Positions 22,686 through 35,432 of a stretch of DNA of 64,000 nt are shown here, in pieces; positions within the stretch are counted from its first letter, which is position 1; each line of letters begins with the position of its first letter. Source of the stretch: Taenia hydatigena (Eukaryota; Platyhelminthes; Cestoda; Cyclophyllidea; Taeniidae); assembly GCA_036345935.2 (NCBI GenBank), contig JADWOT020000009.1, positions 13,280,818-13,344,817 of the forward strand, read 5' to 3'. The notes beneath the pieces are model-generated. The model had not been told where the DNA came from and made no database searches. It saw only the letters and a list, made by a program, of their open reading frames with translations. Made by a program: the position numbers and the translations under genes.

Positions 22686-24303
22686 GTTCATCGTAATTAC
22701 AGGTGCTTTTAAGTATTTCCAGTTTTAAATAATGTCTGAGAAGGACTAAAATACGCCACAATCAGTCTTCAATAAATTGATGATCTCCCTTGCTTGACCT
22801 ATACTGATCTTTTTACTTTGTTAGATTGACTGCATTTGTGATAGATGATTCATCCATTTTGTGGATCTCTCTATCAGAAAAAGAAGAGGCTGATATCGCA
22901 ATCGTCGATGAATTTAAAATTTTATGCCACATCCTTGCTTCTCTTTCTTGCTTACACTGAGACGCACCATTAAGCATACCTTGACGAGATGTGAGTATGA
23001 GAAGGAGAGGTTTCGTGCATTCTACTTACCCCGAGACAGCGCTAACAGCAACGACTTTTCCTTCGTTATTAGTCGTTTTGTGAATGCTTTCTTTGTGACT
23101 GGGTTGCAGCACGCAGGCTGCAGAAATATTATCTCGTCCGATAGCAAACACCTCGCTATAGGTTGTGCCAAAGTTATTCTTAGGTAGACGGAGACCCGGA
23201 AGTGTGGCTTGAAGTAAGTCACCTGCATCACTCCCGCCATATGTGATCACTGAGTTTGGCTAATCAGTGCTGCGTAGAAGGCCAACCCGTCAGGCACTAG
23301 TGATCACGTCTTAGTCACTGAGAGATTTCGGACTATAACGTGCAGTGGCCTGAGAATTAGACAAAACGACGAAATGAGTTACGTTAGCGGCCGATGAAAC
23401 TGACATGACATGGAGTAACTGCGTGAGAGGGATTTTTGAGCATAAGTGAGCAATTGATGTTTAACAAGCTGTCATTGATAGTAAGGTAAGACTATGCGAT
23501 TACAAACATGATTTCATTGCAAAAATTTCGAAACCCTCTGCAACAACTTCTTTAATGTGATAGGCAAGCCCTTTCTGGTTGGCCAGTTAGCTCGCCGCCA
23601 TTACTGCTGCTTTCACCTCCACTAATTTGGAACCTCGGTAACCTCAACGAGGTTCGGAGGTTTACCCAAATTCAATCACCAACACGAAACTGACATTGTA
23701 TATGCATTTTGTTGACGCTCGTATCATGCTTGACACAGATTGAATTACCGCTTTAAAGAGAACGAAATTAATTCTTTCAAATTTGAATGCGTTAGCATAA
23801 TTAACAAGAATTCAATGACAAAACAGAGTTGTCGTCCTTCATTTACTGCCTACTAATTTTCACACTCACGTTGCCCATTTTGTCAATAAAGAACAAATGT
23901 TGAAAAAGGGTGCCGGACTTAAATGCCTTTATGGTAACTGACAGCCGTGCATAAGTAAGAGTTTGGCTATCCTGAACGAATTTGTCCACTACAAACCTGT
24001 GACATTTACGATCACAAAGCCAAAATCGCGTAGCGGAGAATGAGTTAATTTCAGGCAACAGGAAAATGGGAAATGATCTTGATCCGAAGGTTATTATTTA
24101 TTACTTTGCAAAATAGGTTGTAAAGGCTAAAATGCAAGCAAGTTTAGCATAGTTTCTTTGGAACTGCAATGTTTGTAGGCATTGAAACTTGACGTTGATT
24201 ATCCGATGTGACTCTCCTTTTCCCTTCATGATATACAGTTCGCCTCTCCTTGGTTCAACAGAATCCAATTCCAAAGGGGCTAGTACTGTGCGTCTATTCT
24301 TCC
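22686..24303 (-). CDS. Probable multi-exon gene, unknown extracellular-type protein, partial
   Basis: Four successive minus-strand exons join in frame: 24237-24303, 23870-23996, 23030-23259 and 22686-22735. Phases are 1-2, 2-0, 0-2 and 2-1. Donors are gtatat, gtgagt, gtaagt and gtgagt. Acceptors are aacaacag, gtcacag, ctgattag and ttctcag. The joined product has alternating hydrophobic stretches (LTYARLSVTIKAF, YSEVFAIGRD, KVVAVSAVSG) typical of beta-rich domains, and cysteines in the last two exons. Both ends are missing. Upstream candidates include an exon at 26483-26645 (phase 2-0, donor gtaagc) and coding-like frames at 25568-25759, 26750-26935 and about 27180-27240. It would run divergently from the gene at 28741. 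The family is not recognised. The chance of four phase-matched exons with strong donors arising randomly is low, but no transcript supports it. Confidence 0.55.
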
Positions 24304-27300
24304 CTGTTGTTTGGTTTATAGTTTGGTGCTGTACTGACATTTGTTTATCTGTCTGTCACATCTACCAATGTGTTCAACCCAGCTTGCAGGCTAGTGGAGA
24401 GTATGCTGCTATTTCACATAGCCAACATCCTCACATAGACATCGTAGGCAACCGCATAGTGGGATTCCTTGTATAAGTTCCTCTTTGCTGCTACTCTGCA
24501 TGGTCGTTGTCCTTCTTGGAAACGCGTAAAGGGACGAAGATAGACCAAATACCGCAAGTGTTGCTCCTGTTAACGTTTATTTGCCCATAACAACTCCAAT
24601 CCAAACAAATTACAGCAGTGTTTCTGTTATGTGCATGCTGCATCTGTTAGTGCACGTCACGAAAGCGTTCAAATCCATTGCTGAGTCGGGCGCACTAGGG
24701 ACCAATAAAGCGCTGTCGAGTGCATTCGGAAGCACCAATTTTTGTCACAATTGCACACAATTATTGCCACATACGAGGTGGTAGATCTCAATCCAAAGAC
24801 GTCCTCCAACAAACGTTACCACAAAACTATTCGATACCCGGTGCAGTGTTGGTGTGGCATAAAGCTTGGTCTGTGGTGACCTCCTCATAGTAGAAATAAA
24901 ATCTCTATCTTCATCATCCTTAGTGTTCCACTAAGTCGCTTTTGAGTGGCAACAATCTTCTTTGCAATAAGTGAATAAAAGCTCTGATTCCACCATTGGC
25001 GTAAATGGATTGCGCAACTTCATCCTCACGCCCAAAGGCGAATTAATTTGCACCAAAAGCACAATTCCTAAATACACATAAGCCACAATTTATTCGAAAT
25101 GAATAAAACGCTCTTTGACTGCTAGCCTTTCCCCTGCGAAGTTCCATGCCATAGGGGTTGAAGTGGTCAGGCATAATTTAGTGCATCACAGAACACTCGA
25201 TGTCTAGAGCATTTTGGAATTATCCAAGCGTAACATTCACGGTGCATGCAAAATCCATGCTCACATTCAAGGACTGAGTCGTACTGACCTAAAGATGCAT
25301 CTCCACTTTGTCTGCTACATTATTCCCATTTAATGCTTAATGCAGAGAATCTCTTGCCAATCCATCTTGCCAGTTTACCACATCAACTTGATAAACTAAC
25401 AACTGATGCTACCTTTTATTTTTGCATATTGTGAGAAGAGGTCCCTTGCAGAAGCCCAGCTTATCAAATGAATAACATTGTAGGATTTGGTGGCATCGCG
25501 AAAATGCAAAATGCGAAAAAGAAATGAAATCGAACCATTAAGAGGCCATAAAGTTGCTCACACCTCCTCATGATCGACGAAGCGCGATTGTGTAATCCCA
25601 AATAAGAGTGCGAGAGCCTTCAGTATCTCTCACATGACAACGCGCTCTGTGTGTACAGCGAATGCGAAGGTCTAAATTTGGAGACGACAGTACAGTTGCT
25701 CGAACATAGCCAGCTATAAGCCAATAATGCGGGAGCGTATACGATGCAAGATTGTGCAACTTGTCTTACGCCCCTGATTGCGACAAAAGAATACTAGTTT
25801 TCTGATTATAGAAGTGCGTACTATAAATAACTCGAAATGCAATAATAGCCTGGGAGACTGACACACCATAAGGCTAACCGCATTCGAAATATACAAACGG
25901 TTGATTCGCGCCTCAAACTGATTTGGCGATATTTGACTTCTGATGAAGAACAGGCCAAGCCCCTAAGGCACCAACAAAACACATTGCCGAATCCACATCA
26001 ATCACTTTGGCAGTTATGATTTTAGCGAAAAATGTGAATTAATATAGCATTTGCAGGCATTCGCTATTTGTATCTACCTCTTTTTGCAAGTCGCATTTTC
26101 CCACTATTGAATGCTTCCACAGTGAGGAACATGGTGGCCTGCATAAAAGAGATACTTTCACGGCTATCTGCAATTGCTAAAGGATTACCTATTTTATTTA
26201 GACTAATGCGCTATTAGATGTGTAGTAAAAACGAGACCATATTGAAAGCCTCATTTGTGCAGTTCGAAGAGTGGTAGAAGTAGGTTGCAATTATTGGTGG
26301 AAAAGGTGTAAATGCGGAAACGAAACCAAAACTGATGGATGGTCAAAGGCGGCTAATCGCATCATAACACCAACTCATGAACAATGAGGCTACAACCAAC
26401 ACCAGAGGAGCTCTTATTCTCAACCACATGACTATCCCGTCTCTTAGAATCATAATTATTAGGGCACAATTTTGAAGCTTACTGTGATGCTGTGCGAGCA
26501 AACCCACTTGTTAATTTTGGAGGGGCGTAAAGAGACGAAGTAGTGCAACTTGTCTAGCGATATTGATGCAGACGAGAGCACATCAATTTCAATTTCACAA
26601 GCACATGGCACAGAAAGCGTTGGGATAATACGACAGCATGAGAGGCTGATGCACATTGAAGCCAATCTCATTTGGATTATAAAACTCAAAGAGAATAAGT
26701 GATGTTTGCCTCCATGCTTTGCCTTCACTCTCTAGGACGGTTCCTATTTTTAATAATTAAATGCGGTGAAATGGTAATTCTGCAAGTATCTCCATTTACT
26801 TGCCGAAAATACGCGTCGATTACAACAACGCATTGCAATCCCTACAGTCAAAGATTTCTCTGTTAAGAACTCCGTTGACCTATGTAACCACGCTCCTTTG
26901 CCTGGCTGTCCGCAGATGCTGGGGCTTGACAGCATGAATGCTTATTAATTCAATTGCTAGCAAACCGCTAGAAGAGGAGTGGTGCGTTTTAGGCACTGTT
27001 ACAGGACCTGATGTTATGAGAATAAGGTACTTTAGCATGATTGACTCCTACATTCGAGGCAGAGGATGGATGAAACGATCGAGGCTGAGGCAGCACAACA
27101 TGCCATGAGAAGTGCAAGTGGGATTGCAGAACCGAGGAACTTGTCTCGCCATAAGTGTGATTTGTTTTGGACGCCTTACCTTGTAGCACGACTTCTATCT
27201 CAGATGGAAAGAAGATGTTAACATCACTTTTTCACAAACGGAATTTTTTTAACTGTCCGCTCACTTTTATGTTAACCATTGCAAAGTTACTGTTTGCTAG

Positions 27301-28690
27301 CACAACTATTCGTGTCAGAATTAGAATTCACGTAAACTGAAACTGTTATTTTCCCAACGTTAATGGTGCTCTCGGTTAATGTCACCAGAGGTTGCCTACG
27401 CATTTTGCACATCACATGCGCTCACCCACAGACATTGTCTTAACTACGCACAACAACCAAACCCACGCGTTATGTAGGCGTCATTTTTATTCTCAGCCCA
27501 CATACTGGGTTCGCCATCCAAACCGGTTTAAGGTTTCAGTGGTACTCACAGGAGGTAATTAGAAATCTCCTGCGAAAGTCTAAACCTAAAGTAATGTTAG
27601 GAGAGATGCTCAAACGGCTTATCTGTGAAATGGATATGAAAGTGGAACTGTTTGTTTAAAATTACTAGATTATGGAATGACGGAGAGCCCACGAACCTGT
27701 CAAGAGTCCATTGGCACCACGCATAATGATAACGCGCCCTAGTTATCTTCACCCACACAAGATGACACTATTGTTGCCTCGTAACGTGCCATGCAACAGC
27801 AAAATTTGCACATCTGATGGGTTCATACATGTTATCACTGCAATTTTTACACAGTAATTTGCAACTACACTTCGGACTTATCGACACCATCTGCTGGAGG
27901 ACACAGGCTTAAAAGGCAGGGGCCTCGTCGAAGGCCCTTTAATTTCTGTACTCACATCCACTTCCCATCCCGTCATGGACGGTTCCTTTGTTCAGTACGT
28001 GGAAGCAACTACTCACAGTGGAAAAAGGAATTCCACCCCAGATCAGAGAGCTTAATTGGAAATGATTTAAAGTAGAACTATGAAAGCCACTGAAAATCAC
28101 CTTATTCGGTGTCACAGGAGTTTCAGCACATCCTCCTGAGCTGCAGCAAAATGCTGATTAGGACAGTACGGAGGCAAACAATGACCTGAAAAGTGCAGTT
28201 TGCTTGCTAATCTAGCAACAGTGAGGTTACATGGCAGCCTGGGCCCAGACGGCAAGCATGTTTGCTGCAGCTTCATGAGAGGAATTTTGCGCTAATTAGA
28301 CGCGGAACAAGAGCAAATGAAAGCGGCTTGACCTTACGCAGAATTGTGAAGCGCGCATCTGAATACGGAAAGGAAGTGCTTGAATGTAAAATAGTCAACT
28401 AGTATCAAACATGAATCCTTCCCCCTCTATACGCCTTTGGCCTCACTGTATTCGCTTCTACTCATTTATCCTCACGTTCAGTCCATATTAATTGCAAGCA
28501 ATGAGGCTGAGGAAAGCGGGTAGAATTGCAGCTGCAGGTATTTACTAAATTTAGTTCGCTTTCTCACAAAAAACGAGAGAATGAAGTGCACGCATCTCAT
28601 CAGTTTAGTGAATGAGAGGTCTCTTCGACGTCATCGCCGTGGCATCTGAAGTGTGGGAGACACTCCAATCGAATTAGCGAACTCAACCTA
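24304..28690. other. Mostly single-copy region with scattered minus-strand candidate exons
   Basis: No repeats or complete gene were recognised. Minus-strand stretches listed for the neighbouring partial gene lie here. The remainder (24480-25560 and 27250-28690) shows nothing I can support as coding. Confidence 0.4.
26483..26645 (-). CDS. Candidate internal exon, minus strand, unknown gene
   Basis: Acceptor gtgcatcag, donor gtaagc, 163 nt, phase 2 to 0, open throughout. It includes CEIEIDVLSS and LHYFVSLRPSK. It could belong 5' of the exons at 22686-24303, but the intervening exons that would make the phases meet were not resolved. Confidence 0.35.
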
Positions 28691-28695
28691 AGGTG

Positions 28696-28703
28696 TATAT
28701 AAA
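28696..28703 (+). promoter_or_regulatory. TATA box of the secreted micro-exon gene
   Basis: TATATAAA lies 37 bp before the ATG at 28741, the same arrangement as in the EXOSC10-like copies. A transcript starting 25-30 bp downstream would have a leader of only about 10-15 nt. Confidence 0.6.
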
Positions 28704-28740
28704 TGCACAATAAGTAGGGCTCGGAGGCCGAGTACACGTC

Positions 28741-31700
28741 ATGTTGAGCATCATTGCAGTTTTATTTTACGTGGCATATTGTACAGGTATGCTTCTATTT
28801 CACCACTTGCTTTTCTGGCCCTTTTGTTGTTACACCCTCCACCTTTTCTCAAATGTATTGTTGAACTAATACAAAGTGAGACTGATGAGCACCTCTTTCT
28901 TCAAAGGCGAACAGAGTCCAAAGCTGTGGGGTTCTCGCGTTGTTGCAAAGCCAGCAGGACCATCGGACACAATGAACTACCGGGTAGAAAACGAAAGCGT
29001 AAGTGTACTCTCGTAATGAAATACACATCGCATTTTCGGGGAAGGATAATGAAGGGGAAATGTCAAATGAGGGAAATTATTTATTGCCTTCGATCACACA
29101 TTCTATCAATAGATATCACAGGTGGTGGACACAGATGCGGATTAATAATGCGATGCCCTCACATTCAAGCGACTCACACCTCGGCTAATATTTATCTCTG
29201 AAACTTGTTTTTAGACAATGCTTGTTTATACTGCAACATGGGTGGACCATCTCACGGTTGACAATGGAAACTGCAAGGTCAATGACACAATTTGGGGCAA
29301 TCCATGTAATGTAGGCAACGGTATGCCAAATCTCCTATATCAGAGTTTATTTTGACCTCCACGTAACTAATACGGAGTTTGGGCATTGTAAACCTGAGTT
29401 CATTTGAGCGTTGAGGGCCATAGGTGACCTCTTTGTCTATTTGTTTACTTAACTCGAGCAAACGCGGCTCCCTTCAGTAGCATCAAGACATAAGCAAGGA
29501 ACATGAGTTTGTCATCCAATATAATCCTTCCGTTCACCTTTATGCGGAGACTACCTGTCAAAAAAATGCAGTCTTGACACTAATCTGACTTGATGTGGCA
29601 AGGCAACTTAATTAAACCAAACTTATAAGGACTCCGCTTACATGATTCAACTGGTCAAATCCCCACTTCTTTTTCCTTACATCTGTCTATTCCGTGTTTT
29701 AGGAACTATTGACATCACCGTAAAGGATGTGAACATGCAAAAACGGATTGAAATTTATACGGGTCTAGAATATAGCTTATATCTTTTATCAACATTTTTC
29801 GTACCGAATTGCAAATTTCCGCCGCTAGAAACAGGTAACGAAGCATTCGCCTTTCTGTGAATAGATTCGCATTTGAACGCCCTCATCTCATGCTATTCTT
29901 GATGATAGATCAAGTTGACCTGAAGACGTCGTTCCCGCTCCCCCGATTTGTCAAAGGCCAGCAGTCCTTCCAAGTTGACTTTGGTGCTCAAGGAGCAGAC
30001 AGCGAGGGAGAGGTAAACCATTCCACCCTTAGGCTGTACAATTCCTTCTGATACAAATCTAAGCTAAGATTTCAACTCGAGCCAAATGAATTCTAGTTAA
30101 GCAAAGTTAATTTCGCCATTCACTTCTTAAGTGCACATTTTGTCCGATATTGCTCAGACATTGTATGCATCTTCATTTTGCCAACAGGTTGGACTCGCCA
30201 CAGGCAAAGAAGTGCTCTGCACTTGGAGGGGTGTGAATCTCACCCTCAATAATAGTAACGTTTGTGGTGAGTAAGAATTGCTTCTCCAAGTTTGATGGGG
30301 TAACTCCTGTAATCGAATCATGTTATGCAAAGACAATGCCCCTACTTCATCCATATCTTTACTGGTATCGCATTCTCCTTCGATGTTGGTGGTCGTTGTT
30401 GCTGCCACTTGAAGCACATTTACTAGCTGAGTGCTTATTTCCTCAATTTGAGCAGCTAACCTGGAGAAGGACAAAGCTTCAGACTTGCGGGTTTTCCATG
30501 GCGTATTCACGCCACGACCGGATGCTCAACGGGAAATCTTTATGTGGTCAACAGACGCTTCGAGTCTGTCAGTAAGCGTCGACTATACGCAAAGTGGTGA
30601 GTAGAAAGATGAAGTTGGTGCAATTTTATCGAAGAGTTCTGCCACAAAAATTTCGACTTATCCTTCCTTTTGCGTGATAGCATGGTGCGAAATCTCAGGT
30701 GCAATTCGAATGTGTGTGAATGTGGGAAATTTGTGCACATAATGACGTTATAAATTTGCTGGCGTGTGTATTCAACGACGCAATTTTGACTTTAGGGATA
30801 TCACCAGAAGTGGCGGAATGTAACCGTAAGTTGGTGTGAGATACACCGTTTCCTCGATACAACCGTTTTAAAATAAGGCTTCCGTAATTGCTGCATAAGC
30901 TGATTCACTGATTTTGTTTCCCTGACCATCTCACTTTGCCCTCTGGGATGCACTTCAGGCTCCAATTCATTCTTCGCAGTACCTTGTTGGCATGTCAATG
31001 ATTAAAGACTTATTTTCCACCTTTTCGTTTTAGAGGCCGTAGGAGTGCGAGGTATGTAAAAATTCAATTTTTAGTAAGGCTTACGAACTAAATGCTTGAG
31101 AATATAAGGGTTGTGTCTGTTGTCATATCCAGCTTAATCCACCCCAGCATCTTCGCTTGATATCAACGTCAGTCTAAATATTTCCTTAAAGGAAAAATAA
31201 TGACATGAAGCGAATGGTTTGAGCCACGTTGCAGTAACAGCTGTATAGTTGCTTCATAAAATGACAATCCCCTCAAAGGTGGCTTTGCTAACATCAGTTT
31301 CAAACAGATTGAATTCACCATTTCTTGTTCATTTTTATTACCAGTTTCAACAACAACCTCGAGTTAGCGCCTATTCCACTGCACTGTGCATTTTCCGATC
31401 AAGTAGACCATTTAGAAAAGACAATTTCATTTGTGTTCCCTCTACTTGAGTTGGTGAGGTGGGAAAGCATTAGCAGCAGAGAAGCCGAGTGTGTTGCTCG
31501 TTGAAGTCAGCTTTGATTCCACAAAATGTGGCTGCTCATTTTATTAATCACTTTCCCGCCAATCGACATCAACGCCGCTTACTGTGTTGATATGCCGACT
31601 GCACTTTATACAGTTTTATTTTTATGTATTGAGCAAACTCTCTGTTGAGTGGGATAATTACTTGACGTGTTCTTCACACACAGGTTCTGCGTTGACTCAC

Positions 31701-32297
31701 GCGATCAGTGGTAAGACATTTACCAACGCTTCTCACATGTGAATGCCAGTTCTGGAGTTCATAGGCCTCTACTCATATCATCCACACCCAACCACTTTCC
31801 AACAATACTAAGACCTCTGATTTGTGCGCCGCCTTCCTCGAATCCCTAGAATTCTCACTACCACTTGTCCTATACGCTTTGCCTCACAAGTCTTGTTCAC
31901 TGCAACTTGACAATCTAGGTTTCGTCGTCTACGTCAGTTAGGCTTTCGTATCAACTTGGTTCAAATTTCCTTTGTAGTCATGCTCGGAACAGCAATAATG
32001 CTGACGTATTTGAGAAGCTAACGATTCCACTAATGGATCTAATGGATGTTCCATGGTTCCACAGGGGCAAACGGTGACTGCTTCATCCCTTTGTTTAATT
32101 TACAACTTTTCTTCTCCACCAACGAATTACGCCTTGTAACTTGGAATTTCAAACCCACGAATTTGCGTCATTCTGCGTCTACTGAGGTTGTTTACGCCTC
32201 TTCCATTGGAACCCACATGTGCAGAACTAACTCATCACTTGCGTATTCAACTGACGAATGTACAAGCACTACTGCAGGTTACATGGGAAACAACTAG
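28741..32297 (+). CDS. Predicted secreted glycoprotein with micro-exons, 335 residues, unknown family
   Basis: Eleven exons join without a phase error: 28741-28786, 28907-28998, 29215-29320, 29703-29834, 29909-30012, 30188-30266, 30456-30596, 30796-30825, 31034-31051, 31684-31710 and 32065-32297. Together they give 1008 nt ending in TAG. Exon 1 encodes a signal peptide (MLSIIAVLFYVAYCTG). The product has nine cysteines after it and at least six N-glycosylation sequons (NES, NDT, NGT, NLT, NNS, NSS). There is no transmembrane segment, so secretion is predicted. Exons of 30, 18 and 27 nt are all multiples of three with phase-1 borders, as in flatworm micro-exon genes, where skipping yields variant proteins. 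Most donors are strong (gtatgc, gtaagt, gtgagt). I recognise no domain. The weakest calls are the exon 3 donor (gtatgc at 29321, chosen because an earlier donor creates a stop) and the last exon, which could be replaced by another 3' end. Confidence 0.7.
30796..31710 (+). other. Cluster of three symmetric micro-exons (30, 18, 27 nt)
   Basis: Exons 30796-30825, 31034-31051 and 31684-31710 each start with two and end with one base of a split codon. Any one can be skipped without shifting frame. They encode 10, 6 and 9 residues in the C-terminal half of the secreted protein. Confidence 0.6.
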
Positions 32298-33909
32298 TGG
32301 CACTGGTTATGTGGGGTGCCCTTTTAGGTGGCGATGAGTTTCACTAGCTCAATTTTAACTAACAAAAGTATTACTGCGTGTACATCAACTTTGTTCATTC
32401 CCTTGAGCGAGGGGTGGGTGAACGGCCTGACACTGTTTGCAGTGGATAGCAGTCAATTGCCACATCAAAGCAAACAACGTGTCACTGCCATTTTCTATAA
32501 TAGATAAAGGCGACACAATTTACTTACCCTTGATTCAAGTAGCGGCAGGAAAATTCTAATCGCAGTCGAACATTCGAGGAATCGTGCGTTGTCCCTAGGT
32601 AATCCGAAGCACCGCATTTTAATCAGCTATCAATAAGTGAAAGGTTAAACAATGCTACACCACCGTATTTATCCCACCTCATGCCAACTCATTCGAAATT
32701 GCATTTTATTAATCTTGACGTTGGAAGCCCAACAGATTAAATGACTGGTCACTTCTCGAAACCAGCTTTTATGAGTTGACGATTAGGGGATATGACTCGG
32801 AGTTGGCCTACTCTAATTGAAATGTAGGGTTCTTTTCAAATTCAAAGCGACTGTCATTATTTAGGCTGTGAATTTAAGGAGGGCCAGTGGATGACATGGC
32901 TAATGGGCAGGGTGGACATCTGTTACATGGCTTACACCATGCTCGAATTTTGTCCTTCCGAGGCAAAGACGATTGTCAGGCCTTGCAACCCAACATCTAA
33001 ACTTATTACATAAGAGTCAAACAACAATAATACAACAAGTGCATATTGAAAGAGTCCAAAAGAAGCCAAGGGATTATGCGCCCAATCTCCTTCTTCTTCT
33101 TCTTCTTCCTATTCTTAGGATGAAACTTACCAAACCACCGCCGAAATGAACGCAATTACCAATTATTTTTTTTGCTATTTGCTCTGCATTGCATCACAAG
33201 TGCATACACATACACACCCATACACCAAACGTGTGTCATGCTCGTTCTTTGTGTCTATGCAGTGAGTTAGGGAGCTTTGGATGGAAGCAGACTACAGAAT
33301 TTGTTTGCCAAACCAAGATAACACATGCACATCGTTGCATGGGAATTAAGCAGCACATTGATTAATTGGAATCATTGCAGTATGATTCCTCCAGTGCTAC
33401 GACGGTGGCGCAACCAGACATAGTGCAAGCGAAGTTCTGTTACGAAGCAGAAGCATGTTTGGTGGTGGATGGATGAATAGGTGGCTGAATGGCAACCCGA
33501 CTTCAGAAACACACGTTCCTTCTCCCCTCCTCCATTAATGCTAGCACGCTGTGAACTGACAAGCATTCCTTTACTCAACACTATTTACCATTTCACCATT
33601 AGTGTCGCATGGACGCTACCTCCTTCTCCCTCCTTCGTATTTGGACTCCTGGATGGTTGGAACCCACGTCAAGTCTTAACCTTGCTACTCAAGGTGTTAA
33701 CGTAAGTGCGCCACTTTTGTGAAAAGCACCCACTACCAAGCACCATGTTAGTACAATCGACAGCAAACTCGAAATTCGAATGCATAAATGGCAGGTTGCG
33801 CGTGAAGTGATGAGGTTTTGCATATGGCAAGATTACTCTCAACGCTGTCGTAAATCAGCTCTGCTGCAAATCACATGAGTAATGGAATTAGAAGTGCACA
33901 ATCAAACAG

Positions 33910-34813
33910 TGTAATACTTTGTTGGTTTGAAGTGCCGATGTCGGTCAGGGTCACAGAGGTGGCCAGATTGCTTTAGCTTATTGCCCTCTGCCCGTTGAAT
34001 ATATATATTCTATCCAAGTACTCTGCCTTCTTTTGCCTTCAAGGGAGCCTGGGGACGCCACAATGGTGGCACTAGAAAGCAAATTCGACACTATGGGCCT
34101 TCTATCCTGATTTTTGCCACCTGTTGCATATTGCAACGGTGCGAAATAAGTGCATTTGCTACAGATGGAAGTATTTCTGACCTCCCATAGCATAAGGGCT
34201 AAGAATGGCGTCCGGCATCGGCATCTACCCCATCTCCTGTTCCACAGGAAAGCTATTAACAACTGAAGCTACACTAGCCATGGACCATCTAGAAAGGTTT
34301 TGTTCCAAAGAATACCCTAATATACTTGCTCAATGAGATGGGCGTACTAACACCTCCCTACGAACATACTGAGAATCGGAAGAACGTCTTATTCTGAACT
34401 TCGTTCCCAGGCCAAACGATATTCCAAGTCTGATGAACTGCCAAGAGGGATCACTGACGTTTGTGTCAAGCATCACCTCAACCACGTCTAATGTCGGCGA
34501 CTGGGATGGTGAGCTCGTGGGTGCTTGTTGCAGCACTGACTACGTTGTGATGGCTGACACGGGAGGTGCACCAAGGGGTGCGTCGAGGACGACGCTAGAA
34601 CAAAGGGAGGAGCAATGTAGAACTTTGCTTGTTTGGACTACCGGATTCGGTTAGGGTCACAGAGGTGGCCACATTGCCCTAACTGCGTAGGCTTTCCTCC
34701 GGGCCATGCCACAAGCTCATTTTCCTCTGTCCGTTTAATATATATATATATATATGTATACTACCCCAGTATTCTGCCTTCGTTTGCCTTCAAGAGAGCC
34801 TTAGGACGCTACA
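33910..34813 (+). mobile_element. Short non-autonomous LTR retrotransposon (TRIM-like), unit A
   Basis: 5' LTR 33910-34062 (TGTAATACTTTG to GACGCCACA, 153 bp). 3' LTR 34616-34813 (TGTAGAACTTTG to GACGCTACA, 198 bp). The interior is about 550 bp. A possible primer-binding site begins tggtggc directly after the 5' LTR, and a purine tract (aaagggaggagc) precedes the 3' LTR. Flanks AACAG and AGCAG are a near-perfect 5-bp target duplication. The only frame is a short gag-like start (MNCQEGSLT at 34433) with no pol. Mobility would depend on an autonomous relative, probably one like the element starting at 43351. The 45-bp LTR length difference implies age or recombination. Confidence 0.85.
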
Positions 34814-35161
34814 AGCAGCATGCCACTTTTAAATTTTGCATGGCTACTGTCTGCAAATCTCATACGATCATTTCTGTGAGTTTATAAATCTTCCTTATCT
34901 ATTGCCTGTGCTCCCATCTATGCTTGCATAGTAAATTCTTGCACAAGTTAGTTTACCTTGAATTTGAAAAGACTCCAGAATTCTAAGCAAGTATTGTTAT
35001 GCCAAGAATTAATAAACATAAAATATTTTGGTTTTATCGAACAAATATTGATGCGATTGGCTAGATGTGTACGCAAAGTGTCTATGCAATGCGCACGATT
35101 GTGCCCGCTTGTTCCGGTGAACGAAGCATTACCTGCTGTGAGAAGTTAGAGATGCAGTAAC

Positions 35162-35391
35162 TGTAGGGGGTTCCTTTTCTCCCTCCTGGTCACCCTTCAA
35201 TGTAGAAGTCTGCGTACGAATTGACATCTTTAATATATATGGGGTGCTAATTACACAGATCAGCGAGATATGGGGCTTCAGGCCGAGGACGTGTCACGCT
35301 CCCGCGAGTCTCCTTGCTGCTCCGTCACGTGGCTCAAATTGACTTCCCGCCTCTGGCCTACAAAGCGCATTTAAAGGATATAAGTATTACA
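35162..35391 (-). mobile_element. Family-2 LTR (3' LTR of Ty3/gypsy), unit A
   Basis: On the minus strand, a polypurine tract (gacgagggggct) follows the end of pol. The LTR then starts TGTAATACTTATATCC and ends CCCTACA, 230 bp. Beyond it the DNA matches the empty site near 20096. Its sequence is unlike the family-1 LTRs except at the very ends. Confidence 0.75.
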
Positions 35392-35432
35392 TAGCCCCCT
35401 CGTCTTTTGAGCGCCGTTCCCGGCGCTGCTCC

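Noticed and set aside
34433..34654. 73-codon frame in the short LTR element as an independent gene
   Set aside because: It is the truncated gag start of the element, overlaps the 3' LTR, and its start codon is missing in unit B.
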